DNA of 64,000 bases, from the NCBI RefSeq assembly GCF_004570875.1, contig NZ_SPQK01000011.1, forward strand, positions 62,001 through 126,000, given 5' to 3'. Source of the stretch: Blastococcus sp. CT_GayMR16. Lineage in GTDB: Bacteria; Actinomycetota; Actinomycetes; Mycobacteriales; Geodermatophilaceae. Below the pieces are notes generated by a model that did no database searches, was not told the DNA's origin, and was given only the letters and a program-made list of their open reading frames with translations. Below, one piece after another: positions 52,151-60,746 of the stretch. Positions within the stretch are counted from its first letter, which is position 1; each line of letters starts with the position of its first letter. A program made the position numbers and the translations under genes.

Positions 52151-52154
52151 CGCG

Positions 52155-52631
52155 TCAGCGGCGGCTGAGCGTCATCCGCCAGTTCTCCCGCCACGTCGCG
52201 CCGGAGTCGTAGGAGAAGGACTGCCGCCACACCGGCGAGCTGTCGTCGGCCATTCAGATGAAGCGCAGCCGCACCGGGCGTCCGGCGACCACGTCGTCGC
52301 ACTCGAACACACCGTGACCGTCGGTGAACCGACCGACGACCGGCGGATCCAGCCGCCCCGGGGCCCGGGTGGAGCTCCAGAAGATGCTCCAGGACTCCAG
52401 CGAGGGGTCGAACAGGCGCAGGGTCAGTCCCTCGAATCCGGGGCCGTCCGGGGCCTGGGGCACGTCCATCCGGTCGATGTGCCCGGCACCGTGCAGCACG
52501 GGAAAGACCTCGCTGGACGCGTCGAACTCGACCCACTCCTCGCAGGCCGGGTCCGTCACGTCCCTGAGCTTGCGGTTATGAACCGACCAGCGACCGAAGA
52601 GAAAGTCGAAGTCGCGCGCACCGCCAGTCAT
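52155..52631 (-). pseudogene. Conserved hypothetical protein interrupted by an in-frame TGA
   Basis: The ATG at 52631 opens MTGGARDFDFLFGRWSVHNRKL, a pattern of a widespread actinobacterial protein that describes a small beta-barrel (DFLFGRW, LTLRLFDPSLESWSIFWSS, GRLDPPVVGRF). The frame stops at 52254-52256 after FI (codon 126). The same frame then continues without a stop as MADDSSPVWRQSFSYDSGATWRENWRMTLSRR to the TGA at 52155. Homologues as I recall them carry Trp at the stop position, so TGG to TGA is the simplest change. The remaining 33 codons are still well conserved, so the mutation is recent, or it is a sequencing error. Function unknown. Confidence 0.75.
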
Positions 52632-52719
52632 GCGCGGACCGTCGCACGGGGGTCCGACACTCCGTCCGCTGGATCCCCGGGGAACCAGGACACCGACGGC
52701 GACCACCTCGCCGCCCCGG

Positions 52720-52725
52720 TAGCGT
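52720..52725 (+). promoter_or_regulatory. -10 hexamer TAGCGT for the aminotransferase
   Basis: TAGCGT is followed by 7 nt (which include GAGG) and then the ATG at 52733. The spacing is that of a leaderless start. Confidence 0.6.
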
Positions 52726-52732
52726 CGAGGAC

Positions 52733-53821
52733 ATGCCGTTGCGTGCCCGCACCCTGCTCGGACCCGGACCCTCCAACCCCTACCCGGAGGCCACCGTCGC
52801 CCTCGGGGAGCCGCTGCTGGGCCACCTCGACCCGGTGTTCCTCGGCATCCTCGACGAGACGTCCGAGGGGCTGCGCCAGGTGTTCGGCACGACCAACCGG
52901 CGCACCCTGCCCCTGTCGGCGACCGGCTCGGCCGGCATGGAGGCCGCGTTCGTCAACACGGTCGGACCGGGCGACGTCGTCGTCGTGGCGGTCAACGGCC
53001 TCTTCGGCCAGCGCATGGTCGAGGTGGCCTCGCGGTGTGGCGCCGAGGTGATCCCGGTCGAGCACGAGTGGGGGCAGCCCGTCGACGCCGACCGCGTGCT
53101 GGCGGCCCATCCGTCGCCGAAGCTCATCGCCGCGGTGCACGCGGAGACCTCGACCGGGGTGCTGTCGGACCTCCAGCCGCTCGCCGCGGGCAAGGGCGAC
53201 GCACTGCTGCTGGCCGACTGCGTGACCTCGCTCGGCGGCATCCCGGTCCGGCTGGACGACTGGGGCGTGGACCTCGCCTACTCCGGCTCGCAGAAGTGCC
53301 TCGGGGTCGCACCCGGGCTCGCGCCGTTCACGATCAACGACCGCGCGTGGGAGCGGCGGATCGAGAAGCCGCAGAGCTGGTACCTCGACCTCGGTCTGCT
53401 CGGGGGCTACGCGGGGGAGGCGGCCGGCTCCGGGCGGACCTACCACCACACCGCGCCGACGGGGATGGTCGTCTCGCTGCACGCTGGCCTCGGCCGGATC
53501 CTCGAGGAGGGTCTGGACGCCGTCCACGCCCGCCACGCCGAGGCCGGCCGGACCCTCCACGACGGGCTCCAGGCCATGGGGCTGGAGCTGTTCGCCGCCG
53601 AGGGCCACCGGCTGCCGGAGTTGACGACGGTGAAGGTGCCCGACGGCGTGGACTCCGCCGCCGTCCGCAAGGAGCTGCTCGAGCGCTACGACCTGGAGAT
53701 CGGCGGCGGGGTGGGCGCCTACGCGGCCACCGTCTGGCGGATCGGCCTCATGGGCGCGAACGCCACGCCGGACAAGGTGCTGCTGGTCCTCGCTGCCCTG
53801 AAGGAGATCCTCGCCCGCTGA
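52733..53821 (+). CDS. Alanine-glyoxylate / serine-pyruvate type aminotransferase
   Basis: 362 residues, class V PLP fold. LLGPGPSNPYPEATVALGEPLLGHLDPVFLGILDE is the family start; LSATGSAGMEAAFVNTVGPGDVVVV binds PLP phosphate; LLADCVTSLGGIPVRLDDWGVDLAYSGSQKCLG holds the Asp and the PLP lysine in GSQKC. It probably moves amino groups between alanine or serine and glyoxylate. The ATG at 52733 is supported by promoter spacing. Its stop is followed at once by repeat element E1. Confidence 0.92.
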   Translation: MPLRARTLLGPGPSNPYPEATVALGEPLLGHLDPVFLGILDETSEGLRQVFGTTNRRTLPLSATGSAGMEAAFVNTVGPGDVVVVAVNGLFGQRMVEVASRCGAEVIPVEHEWGQPVDADRVLAAHPSPKLIAAVHAETSTGVLSDLQPLAAGKGDALLLADCVTSLGGIPVRLDDWGVDLAYSGSQKCLGVAPGLAPFTINDRAWERRIEKPQSWYLDLGLLGGYAGEAAGSGRTYHHTAPTGMVVSLHAGLGRILEEGLDAVHARHAEAGRTLHDGLQAMGLELFAAEGHRLPELTTVKVPDGVDSAAVRKELLERYDLEIGGGVGAYAATVWRIGLMGANATPDKVLLVLAALKEILAR

Positions 53822-53823
53822 GA

Positions 53824-53907
53824 AGTTGATCATCGTCTGCCTGCTCCGTCGCGCGGCGTGCCGGCCGGACGAGCGGCGTGTCCCGTGCCCGCAGACGATG
53901 ATCAACT
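53824..53907 (+). repeat. Family-2 dyad-ended repeat, element E1 (84 nt)
   Basis: Perfect 17-bp inverted ends AGTTGATCATCGTCTGC (53824-53840) and complement (53891-53907) around a 50-nt centre containing GCGGCGTG twice. It aligns without gaps to E2 at 54864-54947 (59 of 84 identical by hand). The right end supplies the TGA stop of the DUF559-like gene on the minus strand, and the left end begins two bases after the aminotransferase stop. Confidence 0.85.
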
Positions 53908-54774
53908 CGCCTCCGGCGTCCAGCCTCGGTGGACCAGCGCCCGGCGGGTGCGGTCGACGATCGCGGAGCGACCGTGACGCGCGGCGAATCGGAGTACCAG
54001 CCAGTCGTCGGCCGCCATGAGCGAATACCGATCGATGTCCCGGGTGAACTGCTCGGAGTCGGCATGCTGGCGACCCTCGTACTCCAGCGCCACCTTCCAT
54101 CGGGGGTAGCCGAGATCGGCGTGGGCGACCTGGCGGCCCCACCGGTCGACGATCGGCAGCTGCAGCGCCGGCTCCGGTAGGTCGCTGTCCAGCAGCCAGT
54201 AGCGCATCAGGCTCTCCCGCGGCGAGGCCGCGCGGCCGTCGAGATGCGGCGCCCAGCGGCGTGCTCGCACGACCCCACGCACCCGGTCGGCGCGGACCAG
54301 CCGCCGGGCGAGGTCGTCGGGGTGCAGTCGACCCGCCCCCATCAGCCTGTCGCCGAGCACGAGCAGGTCGGGGGCAGGCAGCAGCGCCGCGAGGTCGAGA
54401 AATGTCTGCGCGCCCGACGTCACCCGGAGCCCGTGATGCTGCACGACGTCCTCGTCGTGGAGGCGGCGCACGTGGACCGTGAGGCCGGGCCGCTGGGGGA
54501 GGACCCGACGCGGACGCATGACGGCGTGCACGGTCGTCGACTCGCTGTCGGACGCCTCGTGGAGCACCGCGGCCGTGCGGAAGCCGAAGGCTGCGTCGGC
54601 CGGCAGCACCTTCGCCCACGCGGAACAGCGCTCCGCCAGGTCGGGCTCCACGGCCGACGACAGGTACAGGCCACGGCTGAGCTGGACGCCGTCCGCATGA
54701 ATCTGTCGTCGGGTCACTCCCAGTCGACGCGCTTCTGACCAGGTGTACGAGGGCCCCAGCGGTATTCCGTCCAT
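53902..54774 (-). CDS. DUF559 / AbiEi-like protein bracketed by dyad repeats
   Basis: About 290 residues from ATG 54774 (MDGIPLGPSYTWSEARRLGVTRRQIHADG). The N-terminal part is a winged-helix-like antitoxin/AbiEi-type domain (RGLYLSS, GFRTAAVLHEASDSESTTVHAVM). The C-terminal part is a DUF559 / Vsr-like nuclease fold: DLPEPALQLPIVDRWGRQVAHADLGYPRWKVALEYEGRQHADSEQFTRDIDRYSLMAADDWLVLRF, with D, E and the EGxxH motif as candidate catalytic residues. A longer version starting MINFRWGG at 54873 would begin inside repeat E2, and that start is artificial. The stop codon lies inside repeat E1. Many actinobacteria have several such proteins; no role is established. Confidence 0.8.
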   Translation of the reverse strand: MDGIPLGPSYTWSEARRLGVTRRQIHADGVQLSRGLYLSSAVEPDLAERCSAWAKVLPADAAFGFRTAAVLHEASDSESTTVHAVMRPRRVLPQRPGLTVHVRRLHDEDVVQHHGLRVTSGAQTFLDLAALLPAPDLLVLGDRLMGAGRLHPDDLARRLVRADRVRGVVRARRWAPHLDGRAASPRESLMRYWLLDSDLPEPALQLPIVDRWGRQVAHADLGYPRWKVALEYEGRQHADSEQFTRDIDRYSLMAADDWLVLRFAARHGRSAIVDRTRRALVHRGWTPEAS

Positions 54775-54863
54775 CGCCGCAGGCTGCGGGCGCCGGTGCC
54801 TCGCTGACCGAGGTCTGCGCGATCTGGGGACACGGATACCCCCTGTGGATCCGCCCCAGCGGA

Positions 54864-54947
54864 AGTTGATCATCGGCTGCGTGCAGGCACCGACGGCGTG
54901 TCCGGCTCATCGGGTGCGTGTTGCGTGCACCCGGACGATGATCAACT
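54864..54947 (+). repeat. Family-2 dyad-ended repeat, element E2 (84 nt)
   Basis: Homologous to E1 in the same orientation. Ends CGGAAGTTGATCATCG (54860-54875) and complement (54936-54951) form a 16-bp dyad. The 60-nt centre contains GCGTG several times in one orientation. The right end supplies the TGA stop of the second aldo/keto reductase. E1 and E2 are 1040 bp apart and enclose the DUF559-like gene. Confidence 0.85.
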
Positions 54948-55811
54948 TCCGTTCAGGCGGGCGATCTGGTCGGAGGAGAGGTCGAGGTCCGCGGCCGCCG
55001 CAGAGTCGATGATCGACACGGGACGGGAGGCACCGGGGATCGGCAGGACGACGTCGGCCTGCGCGAGGTGCCAGGCGAGCGTGACCCGGTAGACCGAGAC
55101 GTCGAGCTCGTCGGCCACCTCCGCGAAGGCGGGGGCCGTCGCGTCCAGCGAGCCCGCGGCAGACACCCCGCCGAACGGGCTCCACGGCAACCACGCCAGC
55201 CCGACCGCGGCACAGTGCACGAGCTCGACCGCCGAGGAGCGGTAGCCCGGCGAGAACTGGTTCTGCACGCTGACGAACGCGTCGCCGACGATCGCGCGGG
55301 CGGCGTCGATCTGGGCGACGTCCGCGTTCGAGATCCCGACCATCCGCACCAGGCCGTCGTCGACGAGCGACCGCACCGCGCCCATCGACTCCTCCCACGG
55401 CGTCGCCGGGTCGGGGCGGTGGAGCTGGTACAGCCCGATCGCGTCGACGTGCAGCCGCCGGAGGGAGGCCTCGCACGCCCGCCGGAGGTAGCCCGGCGAC
55501 CCGTCGAGCCCCCAGTCGCGGCCCTGCCGGGTGTGCCCGCCCTTGGTCGCCACGAGGACATCCGTCCGGCCGTAGGAGCGCAGGGCGTTGGCCACCAGCT
55601 CCTCGTTGTGCCCGAATTCGGACTCGTCGCGGGAGTAGGCGTCCGCGGTGTCGATCAGGGTCACCCCGGCGTCGAGGGCGGCGTGCACCACGGCCTCCGC
55701 CTCGGTGGGGGAGGGGCGGGCCTCCTTCGTGGACAGGGGCATCGCGCCGAGGCCGATTGCCCCGACGGACACGCGGCCGACGGTGGCGTTCCCGATGCTT
55801 CGCTGTCGCAC
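54942..55811 (-). CDS. Aldo/keto reductase (second)
   Basis: About 289 residues, TIM barrel. [23 protein letters not shown] has the catalytic Asp and Tyr, [12 protein letters not shown] the Lys, and [13 protein letters not shown] the His; [17 protein letters not shown] is the cofactor-binding end. It belongs to a different subgroup from the reductase at 49339. The start is probably GTG 55811; a longer frame to 55982 runs into rarA and is not favoured. The last codons (NGS and the TGA) are taken from repeat E2. It is divergent from rarA with a 35-bp gap. Confidence 0.85.
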   Translation of the reverse strand: MRQRSIGNATVGRVSVGAIGLGAMPLSTKEARPSPTEAEAVVHAALDAGVTLIDTADAYSRDESEFGHNEELVANALRSYGRTDVLVATKGGHTRQGRDWGLDGSPGYLRRACEASLRRLHVDAIGLYQLHRPDPATPWEESMGAVRSLVDDGLVRMVGISNADVAQIDAARAIVGDAFVSVQNQFSPGYRSSAVELVHCAAVGLAWLPWSPFGGVSAAGSLDATAPAFAEVADELDVSVYRVTLAWHLAQADVVLPIPGASRPVSIIDSAAAADLDLSSDQIARLNGS

Positions 55812-55833
55812 GGGTTCCGTCGTGCCCCGCGGG

Positions 55834-55839
55834 TAGCGT
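55834..55839 (+). promoter_or_regulatory. -10 hexamer TAGCGT for rarA, leaderless
   Basis: TAGCGT is followed by 7 nt and then the GTG at 55847. Confidence 0.6.
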
Positions 55840-55846
55840 CGCAACC

Positions 55847-57181
55847 GTGAGTTCGCTGTTCGACGCGCCTGAGGACGGCGGGCCGGCCCCGGTCGACCCG
55901 GGTGCGCCCCTCGCCGTCCGCATGCGGCCGCGGGCGCTGGACGAGGTCGTCGGCCAGCAGCACCTGCTCGGCGAGCGGGCACCGCTCAGGAGACTGGTCG
56001 AGTCCGACGAGCCGATGTCGCTGGTCCTCTACGGCCCGCCCGGCACGGGCAAGACCACGCTCGCGCACGTCATCTCGCTGGCCACCTCGCGGCAGTTCGT
56101 GCAGCTGTCGGCCCTGGATTCCGGGGTCAAGGAGGTCCGCGCGGTCATCACCGCCGCCAAGCGGGAGCTGACCTACGCGGGCCGCCGCACGGTGCTCTTC
56201 ATCGACGAGGTGCACCGCTTCTCCAAGACCCAGCAGGACTCGCTGCTGAGCGCGGTGGAGGACCGGATCGTCAGCCTGATCGCGGCGACCACCGAGAACC
56301 CGTTCTTCTCCGTCGTGAGCCCCCTGCTCTCGCGCAGCCTGGTGCTGGCGTTGCAGCCCCTCTCCGACGACGACATCCGGGCCGTGCTGAAACGGGCGCT
56401 CAGCAGCGAACGCGGTCTCGACGGCGCGGTCACCCTCACCGAGGAGGCGCAAGCGCACCTGGTGCGGGTGGCCGGCGGGGACGCCCGCAAGGCCCTCACC
56501 GCGCTGGAGTCCGGGGCCGGAGCCGCGGTCGCCGCAGGCACCGAGGTTCTGGACCTGGAGACCCTGGAGACGGCGGTCGCGCAGGCCGCCGTCCGCTACG
56601 ACCGGCAGGGCGACCAGCACTACGACGTCGCCAGCGCGCTGATCAAGAGCATCCGGGGCAGCGACGTCGACGCCGCGCTGCACTACCTGGCCCGGATGGT
56701 CGAGGCGGGCGAGGACCCGCGCTTCATCGCGCGCCGACTGGTCATCTCCGCGAGCGAGGACATCGGCATGGCCGACCCGACGGCCCTGCTCACCGCGGTC
56801 GCCGCCGCCGACGCGGTCGCCTTCATCGGCATGCCCGAGGGGCACTTCCCGCTGGCCCACGCCGTCGTCCACCTGGCCACCGCGCCGAAGTCCAACGCCG
56901 TCACCCTGGCCATGGGGGAGTCCGTCGCCGACGTCCGTGCGGGGTTGGCCGGGCCGGTGCCGCCCGGCCTGCGGGACGCCCATTACGCCGGCGCGAAGAA
57001 GCTCGGCCACGGCAAGACCTACGACTATCCGCACGCCCATCCCGACGGCGTCGTCCCGCAGCAGTACCCCCCGGATGCGCTGATCGGCAAGGACTACTAC
57101 CGGCCCACCAACCGCGGCGCCGAGGCCCGGATCGGGGAACGGCTGGCCAAGCTGCGGGCGATCATCCGCCGGACTCGCTGA
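55847..57181 (+). CDS. rarA: Replication-associated recombination protein RarA (MgsA)
   Basis: 444 residues, AAA+ clamp-loader-like. [18 protein letters not shown], Walker [15 protein letters not shown], Walker [17 protein letters not shown], sensor 1 [20 protein letters not shown] (arginine finger), then the C-terminal tetramerisation domain ([51 protein letters not shown]). It acts at stalled forks. The GTG at 55847 is supported by the promoter. Placement before alaS follows the mycobacterial order. Confidence 0.95.
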   Translation: MSSLFDAPEDGGPAPVDPGAPLAVRMRPRALDEVVGQQHLLGERAPLRRLVESDEPMSLVLYGPPGTGKTTLAHVISLATSRQFVQLSALDSGVKEVRAVITAAKRELTYAGRRTVLFIDEVHRFSKTQQDSLLSAVEDRIVSLIAATTENPFFSVVSPLLSRSLVLALQPLSDDDIRAVLKRALSSERGLDGAVTLTEEAQAHLVRVAGGDARKALTALESGAGAAVAAGTEVLDLETLETAVAQAAVRYDRQGDQHYDVASALIKSIRGSDVDAALHYLARMVEAGEDPRFIARRLVISASEDIGMADPTALLTAVAAADAVAFIGMPEGHFPLAHAVVHLATAPKSNAVTLAMGESVADVRAGLAGPVPPGLRDAHYAGAKKLGHGKTYDYPHAHPDGVVPQQYPPDALIGKDYYRPTNRGAEARIGERLAKLRAIIRRTR

Positions 57182-57278
57182 GCTCACGCGGGGGACGGAC
57201 GCCGCACGGACCCCGCGACTACTGTGACGGGGCCGGGACGTCGCCGGTCAAGCCGCACACCTGAGAACAGGAGCACGC

Positions 57279-57704
57279 GTGTCCGTAGGAGAGATCGCCG
57301 GGCTGATCGCAGCCGGCGCCCTGGTGCTGCTGGTCGTGCTCATCGCCGTGCCGCTGCTGAAGCTCGGGCGGACGTTGGACGAGACGACGCTGACCATCCG
57401 TCAGGTGCGCGAGCAGAGCGCGCCGATCCTGAGCCAGGCGAACACCACGGTGACCCACGTGAACTCGAACCTCGAGCGCGTCGACGACATCACCGGCAAC
57501 GCCGCCAACGTCTCCAGCAACGTCGCCGCACTCACCAGCGTCGTCGCCGCCACCCTCGGCAGCCCGCTGATCAAGGTGGCCGCCTTCAGCTACGGCGTCC
57601 GCAGCGCGACCAAGAAGAAGCGTGAGGGACAGGCCCTCGCCGAGTCGGCCCGGCGGGACAGGGACGACCGGCGTGCGCGCCGCGCAGCTCGGCGGGCCGC
57701 CTGA
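57279..57704 (+). CDS. DUF948 membrane-anchored protein
   Basis: 141 residues. A membrane helix (IAGLIAAGALVLLVVLIAVPLLKLG, residues 5-29) is followed by a methyl-accepting-like coiled segment (LDETTLTIRQVREQSAPILSQANTTVTHVNSNLERVDDITGNAANVSSNVAALTSVVAATLGSPL), as in DUF948 proteins, and a basic tail rich in Arg. Function unknown. The GTG at 57279 has AGGAG about 6 nt upstream. It shares its stop with the next gene's start (TGATG) and lies before alaS, a conserved actinobacterial arrangement. Confidence 0.85.
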   Translation: MSVGEIAGLIAAGALVLLVVLIAVPLLKLGRTLDETTLTIRQVREQSAPILSQANTTVTHVNSNLERVDDITGNAANVSSNVAALTSVVAATLGSPLIKVAAFSYGVRSATKKKREGQALAESARRDRDDRRARRAARRAA

Positions 57705-57994
57705 TGCGGCGCCTGTTCTGGCTGGCCATGGGCATCACGATCGGCGCCCTCGTCGTGCGCAAGCTGAGCCGCGCCGCGGACAAGCTGACGCCGGGCGGGA
57801 TCGCGGGCTCCATCGCCGACGGGCTGCGTGACGTGGCGGACGCGATCGGCGACTTCGGCGCCGACATCCGCGCCGCCGCGGCCGAGCGCGAGGCGGAGCT
57901 GCGCGCGGGCACGGGCCTGGACGCACCGCTCCCGGCGGGTGACGAGATCCGGCTGCCCGGACGGCAGCGCGGCGCCCACTCCGCCGACCACTGA
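57704..57994 (+). CDS. Small membrane-associated protein (DUF6167-like)
   Basis: 96 residues. The N-terminal membrane helix (RLFWLAMGITIGALVVRKL) precedes an amphipathic helix (GGIAGSIADGLRDVADAIGDFGADIRAAAAEREAELR) and a short Gly/Pro/His tail. It is found next to DUF948 genes upstream of alaS in actinobacteria. Function unknown. The start overlaps the previous stop by one base. The family name is from memory and less certain than the overall description. Confidence 0.75.
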   Translation: MRRLFWLAMGITIGALVVRKLSRAADKLTPGGIAGSIADGLRDVADAIGDFGADIRAAAAEREAELRAGTGLDAPLPAGDEIRLPGRQRGAHSADH

Positions 57995-58058
57995 CCCCCG
58001 GCCGGTGACCCTGAGCTGTCCAGCTCCGGCGCCGGCCCCGCAGAACTGAGTTGACCTG

Positions 58059-60746
58059 ATGCAGACCGCCGAGATCCGCCGCCGATTCCTCGAGCACTTC
58101 GCCGAGCGCGGGCACACCGTGGTGCCCAGTGCCTCGCTGGTCTCCCCGGACCCGTCGCTGCTGTTCACCGTCGCCGGCATGGTGCCCTTCATCCCGTACC
58201 TGACCGGCCGTGAGCCCGCCCCCTACGCGCGGGCGACCAGCGTGCAGAAGTGCGTCCGCACCCTCGACATCGAGGAGGTGGGCAAGACCACCCGGCACGG
58301 CACGTTCTTCCAGATGAACGGCAACTTCTCCTTCGGCGACTACTTCAAGGAGGGGGCGATCTCCTACGCCTGGGAGTTGATCACCGGCTCCGTCGAGGAG
58401 GGCGGGCTGGGCTTCGACCCCGAGAAGGTCTGGGCGACGGTCTACCTGGACGACGACGAGGCCGCCGACGCCTGGCACCGCATCGCCGGCCTGCCCAAGG
58501 AGCGCATCCAGCGCCTGGGCATGGACGATAACTACTGGTCGACCGGCGCGCCCGGGCCGGCCGGCCCCTGCTCGGAGATCTACATCGACCGCGGCCCGGA
58601 GTTCGGGCCGGACGGCGGCCCGGCCGTCGACAAGGCCGGCGACCGGTTCCTGGAGATCTGGAACCTCGTCTTCATGCAGTACGAGCGGGGCGCGGGCGAG
58701 GGCAAGGACTTCCCGATCCTCGGCGAGCTGCCCAAGAAGAACATCGACACCGGCATGGGTCTGGAGCGGGTCTCCTACCTGCTGCAGGGCGTCGACAACA
58801 TGTACGAGATCGACGAGGTCGCCCCCGTGCTCCGCCGGGCGGCCGACCTGGCCGGCGTCACCTACGGCCGCGACCACGAGGCCGACGTCCGGCTCCGGGT
58901 GGTCGCCGACCACGTCCGCAGCGGGCTCATGCTCATCGGCGACGGCATCACACCCGGCAACGAGGGCCGCGGCTACATCCTGCGCCGGCTGCTGCGCCGC
59001 GCCGTCCGCTCGATGAAGCTGCTCGGGGTCGAGGACGCCTCGCTGCCCGAGCTGCTCCCGGTGTCCCGCGACGCGATGAGCGCCAGCTACCCCGAGCTGG
59101 CCACCGACTTCGCCCGGATCTCGGCGGTCGCCTACGCCGAGGAGGAGGCGTTCCGCCGCACCCTGTCGGCCGGGACGACGCTGTTCGACACCGCCGTCGC
59201 GAAGGCGAAGAAGGCCGGCACCCCGGCCCTCACCGGTGACCAGGCGTTCTCGCTGCACGACACGTACGGCTTCCCGATCGACGTCACCCTCGAGATGGCC
59301 GCCGAGCAGGGCGTGACCGTCGACGAGGAGGGCTTCCGCGAGCTGATGAAGCAGCAGCGCGACCGCGCCCGTGCCGACTCCCGCGCGAAGCGGACCGGCG
59401 CGGTCGACGTCCTGGCCTACCGCCGCCTGCTGGCCGACCACGGTCCCACCGACTGGCAGGCCTACGACACCCTGCACACCGACTCCCGGGTGCTCGCGCT
59501 CGTCTCCGACCTGGCCGGGGAGGACGACACCACCGAGGCCGCCGCGCCCGGCGAGATCACCCGCGTCGTCCTGGACCGGACGCCGTTCTACGCCGAGTCC
59601 GGTGGCCAGGTCGCCGACGCCGGCGTGCTCACCTGGGACGGCGGACGGGCCGAGGTCCTCGACGTCCAGCGGCCGGTCAAGGGCCTGGTCGTGCACCAGG
59701 TCCGCGTGCTCGAGGGGGAGCTGCGCGAGGGCGCGGAGCTCACCGCCGAGGTCGACTACGACTGGCGCCTGTCGGCGTGCCAGGCGCACTCGGGCACCCA
59801 CGTCGTGCACGCGGCGCTGCGGGAGGTGCTCGGCCCGCAGGCGCTGCAGTCGGGGTCCTTCAACCGCCCGGGCTACCTGCGGCTGGACTTCGCCTGGCAG
59901 GGCGGGCTCACCCAGCAGCAGCGGTCCGACATCGAGGACGTCGCCAACGCCGCCGTCCGGGCCGACCACCGCGTCACCGCGTCCTACATGACCCTGCCCG
60001 AGGCCCGGGCCTTCGGTGCGCTGGCGCTGTTCGGCGAGACCTACGGCGAGCAGGTCCGCGTCGTGGAGATCGGCGGCCCCTGGTCGCGCGAGCTCTGCGG
60101 TGGCACCCACGTGCGCGGCAGCGCGCAGATCGGCACCCTGGCGCTGACCGGCGAGTCGTCCGTCGGCTCCGGGTCCCGGCGCGTCGAGGCGGTCGTCGGA
60201 CTCGAGGGGTTCCGCTACCTGGCGCGCGAGCGCGACCTGGTCCGCCAGCTCGCCGACCTGCTGAAGGCGCCGCAGGACGGCCTGGTCGAGCGGGTCAGCG
60301 GGATGCTGGCGCGACTGCGCGACGTGGACAAGGAGCTCGCCGAGCTGCGGGGGCAGCAGTCGGTCGCCGCGGCCGGTCAGCTCGCCGCCGGGGCCACGGA
60401 CATCGACGGCGTCGCGCTGGTCACCGGCTCGCCGTCCGGTCTGGCCGGCGGGGACCTGCGCACGCTGGCGCTCGACGTTCGTGGCCGGCTTCCTGCCGAC
60501 AGGCCGGTCGTGGTCCTGCTCGCATCGGAATCCGGTGGCAAGGTGGCTCTCGTGGCCGCGCTGAACCAGGCCGCACTCGACCGCGGCCTGTCGGCCAACG
60601 ACGTGCTGCGGTCGGCCGCTCCGCCGGTCGGCGGGCGCGGCGGTGGCAAGGCGGACGTCGCCCAGGGCGGCGGAACGGATCCCGCGGGTATCCCCGCGGC
60701 ATTGCAGGCCGGCGAGCAGGCGGTTGCAGCCGCCACGGGAAGGTGA
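58059..60746 (+). CDS. alaS: Alanyl-tRNA synthetase
   Basis: 895 residues, full length. Class II core: RRRFLEHFAERGHTVVPSASLVSPDPSLLFTVAGMVPF, TRHGTFFQMNGNFSFGDYFKE and GPAGPCSEIYIDRG. The editing domain has HSGTHVVHAALREVLG and CGGTHVRGSAQIG (zinc His and Cys). The C-Ala domain is GLVERVSGMLARLRDVDKELAEL to the Gly-rich GGRGGGKADVAQGGGTDP end. It charges and proofreads tRNA-Ala. The ATG at 58059 is clear. The stop overlaps ruvX (GTGA). Confidence 0.97.
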   Translation: MQTAEIRRRFLEHFAERGHTVVPSASLVSPDPSLLFTVAGMVPFIPYLTGREPAPYARATSVQKCVRTLDIEEVGKTTRHGTFFQMNGNFSFGDYFKEGAISYAWELITGSVEEGGLGFDPEKVWATVYLDDDEAADAWHRIAGLPKERIQRLGMDDNYWSTGAPGPAGPCSEIYIDRGPEFGPDGGPAVDKAGDRFLEIWNLVFMQYERGAGEGKDFPILGELPKKNIDTGMGLERVSYLLQGVDNMYEIDEVAPVLRRAADLAGVTYGRDHEADVRLRVVADHVRSGLMLIGDGITPGNEGRGYILRRLLRRAVRSMKLLGVEDASLPELLPVSRDAMSASYPELATDFARISAVAYAEEEAFRRTLSAGTTLFDTAVAKAKKAGTPALTGDQAFSLHDTYGFPIDVTLEMAAEQGVTVDEEGFRELMKQQRDRARADSRAKRTGAVDVLAYRRLLADHGPTDWQAYDTLHTDSRVLALVSDLAGEDDTTEAAAPGEITRVVLDRTPFYAESGGQVADAGVLTWDGGRAEVLDVQRPVKGLVVHQVRVLEGELREGAELTAEVDYDWRLSACQAHSGTHVVHAALREVLGPQALQSGSFNRPGYLRLDFAWQGGLTQQQRSDIEDVANAAVRADHRVTASYMTLPEARAFGALALFGETYGEQVRVVEIGGPWSRELCGGTHVRGSAQIGTLALTGESSVGSGSRRVEAVVGLEGFRYLARERDLVRQLADLLKAPQDGLVERVSGMLARLRDVDKELAELRGQQSVAAAGQLAAGATDIDGVALVTGSPSGLAGGDLRTLALDVRGRLPADRPVVVLLASESGGKVALVAALNQAALDRGLSANDVLRSAAPPVGGRGGGKADVAQGGGTDPAGIPAALQAGEQAVAAATGR

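Noticed and set aside
52240-52260. Selenocysteine at the in-frame TGA
   Set aside because: The expected residue is Trp, not Cys, and no SECIS-like hairpin follows directly.
54775-54873. The upstream start (MINFRWGG) for the DUF559-like protein
   Set aside because: That ATG lies inside repeat E2 and the added residues are Arg/Pro-rich without conservation; the start at 54774 gives a plausible protein.
57735-60110. A 791-codon minus-strand frame opposite alaS
   Set aside because: Shadow frame; alaS is complete and conserved on the other strand.
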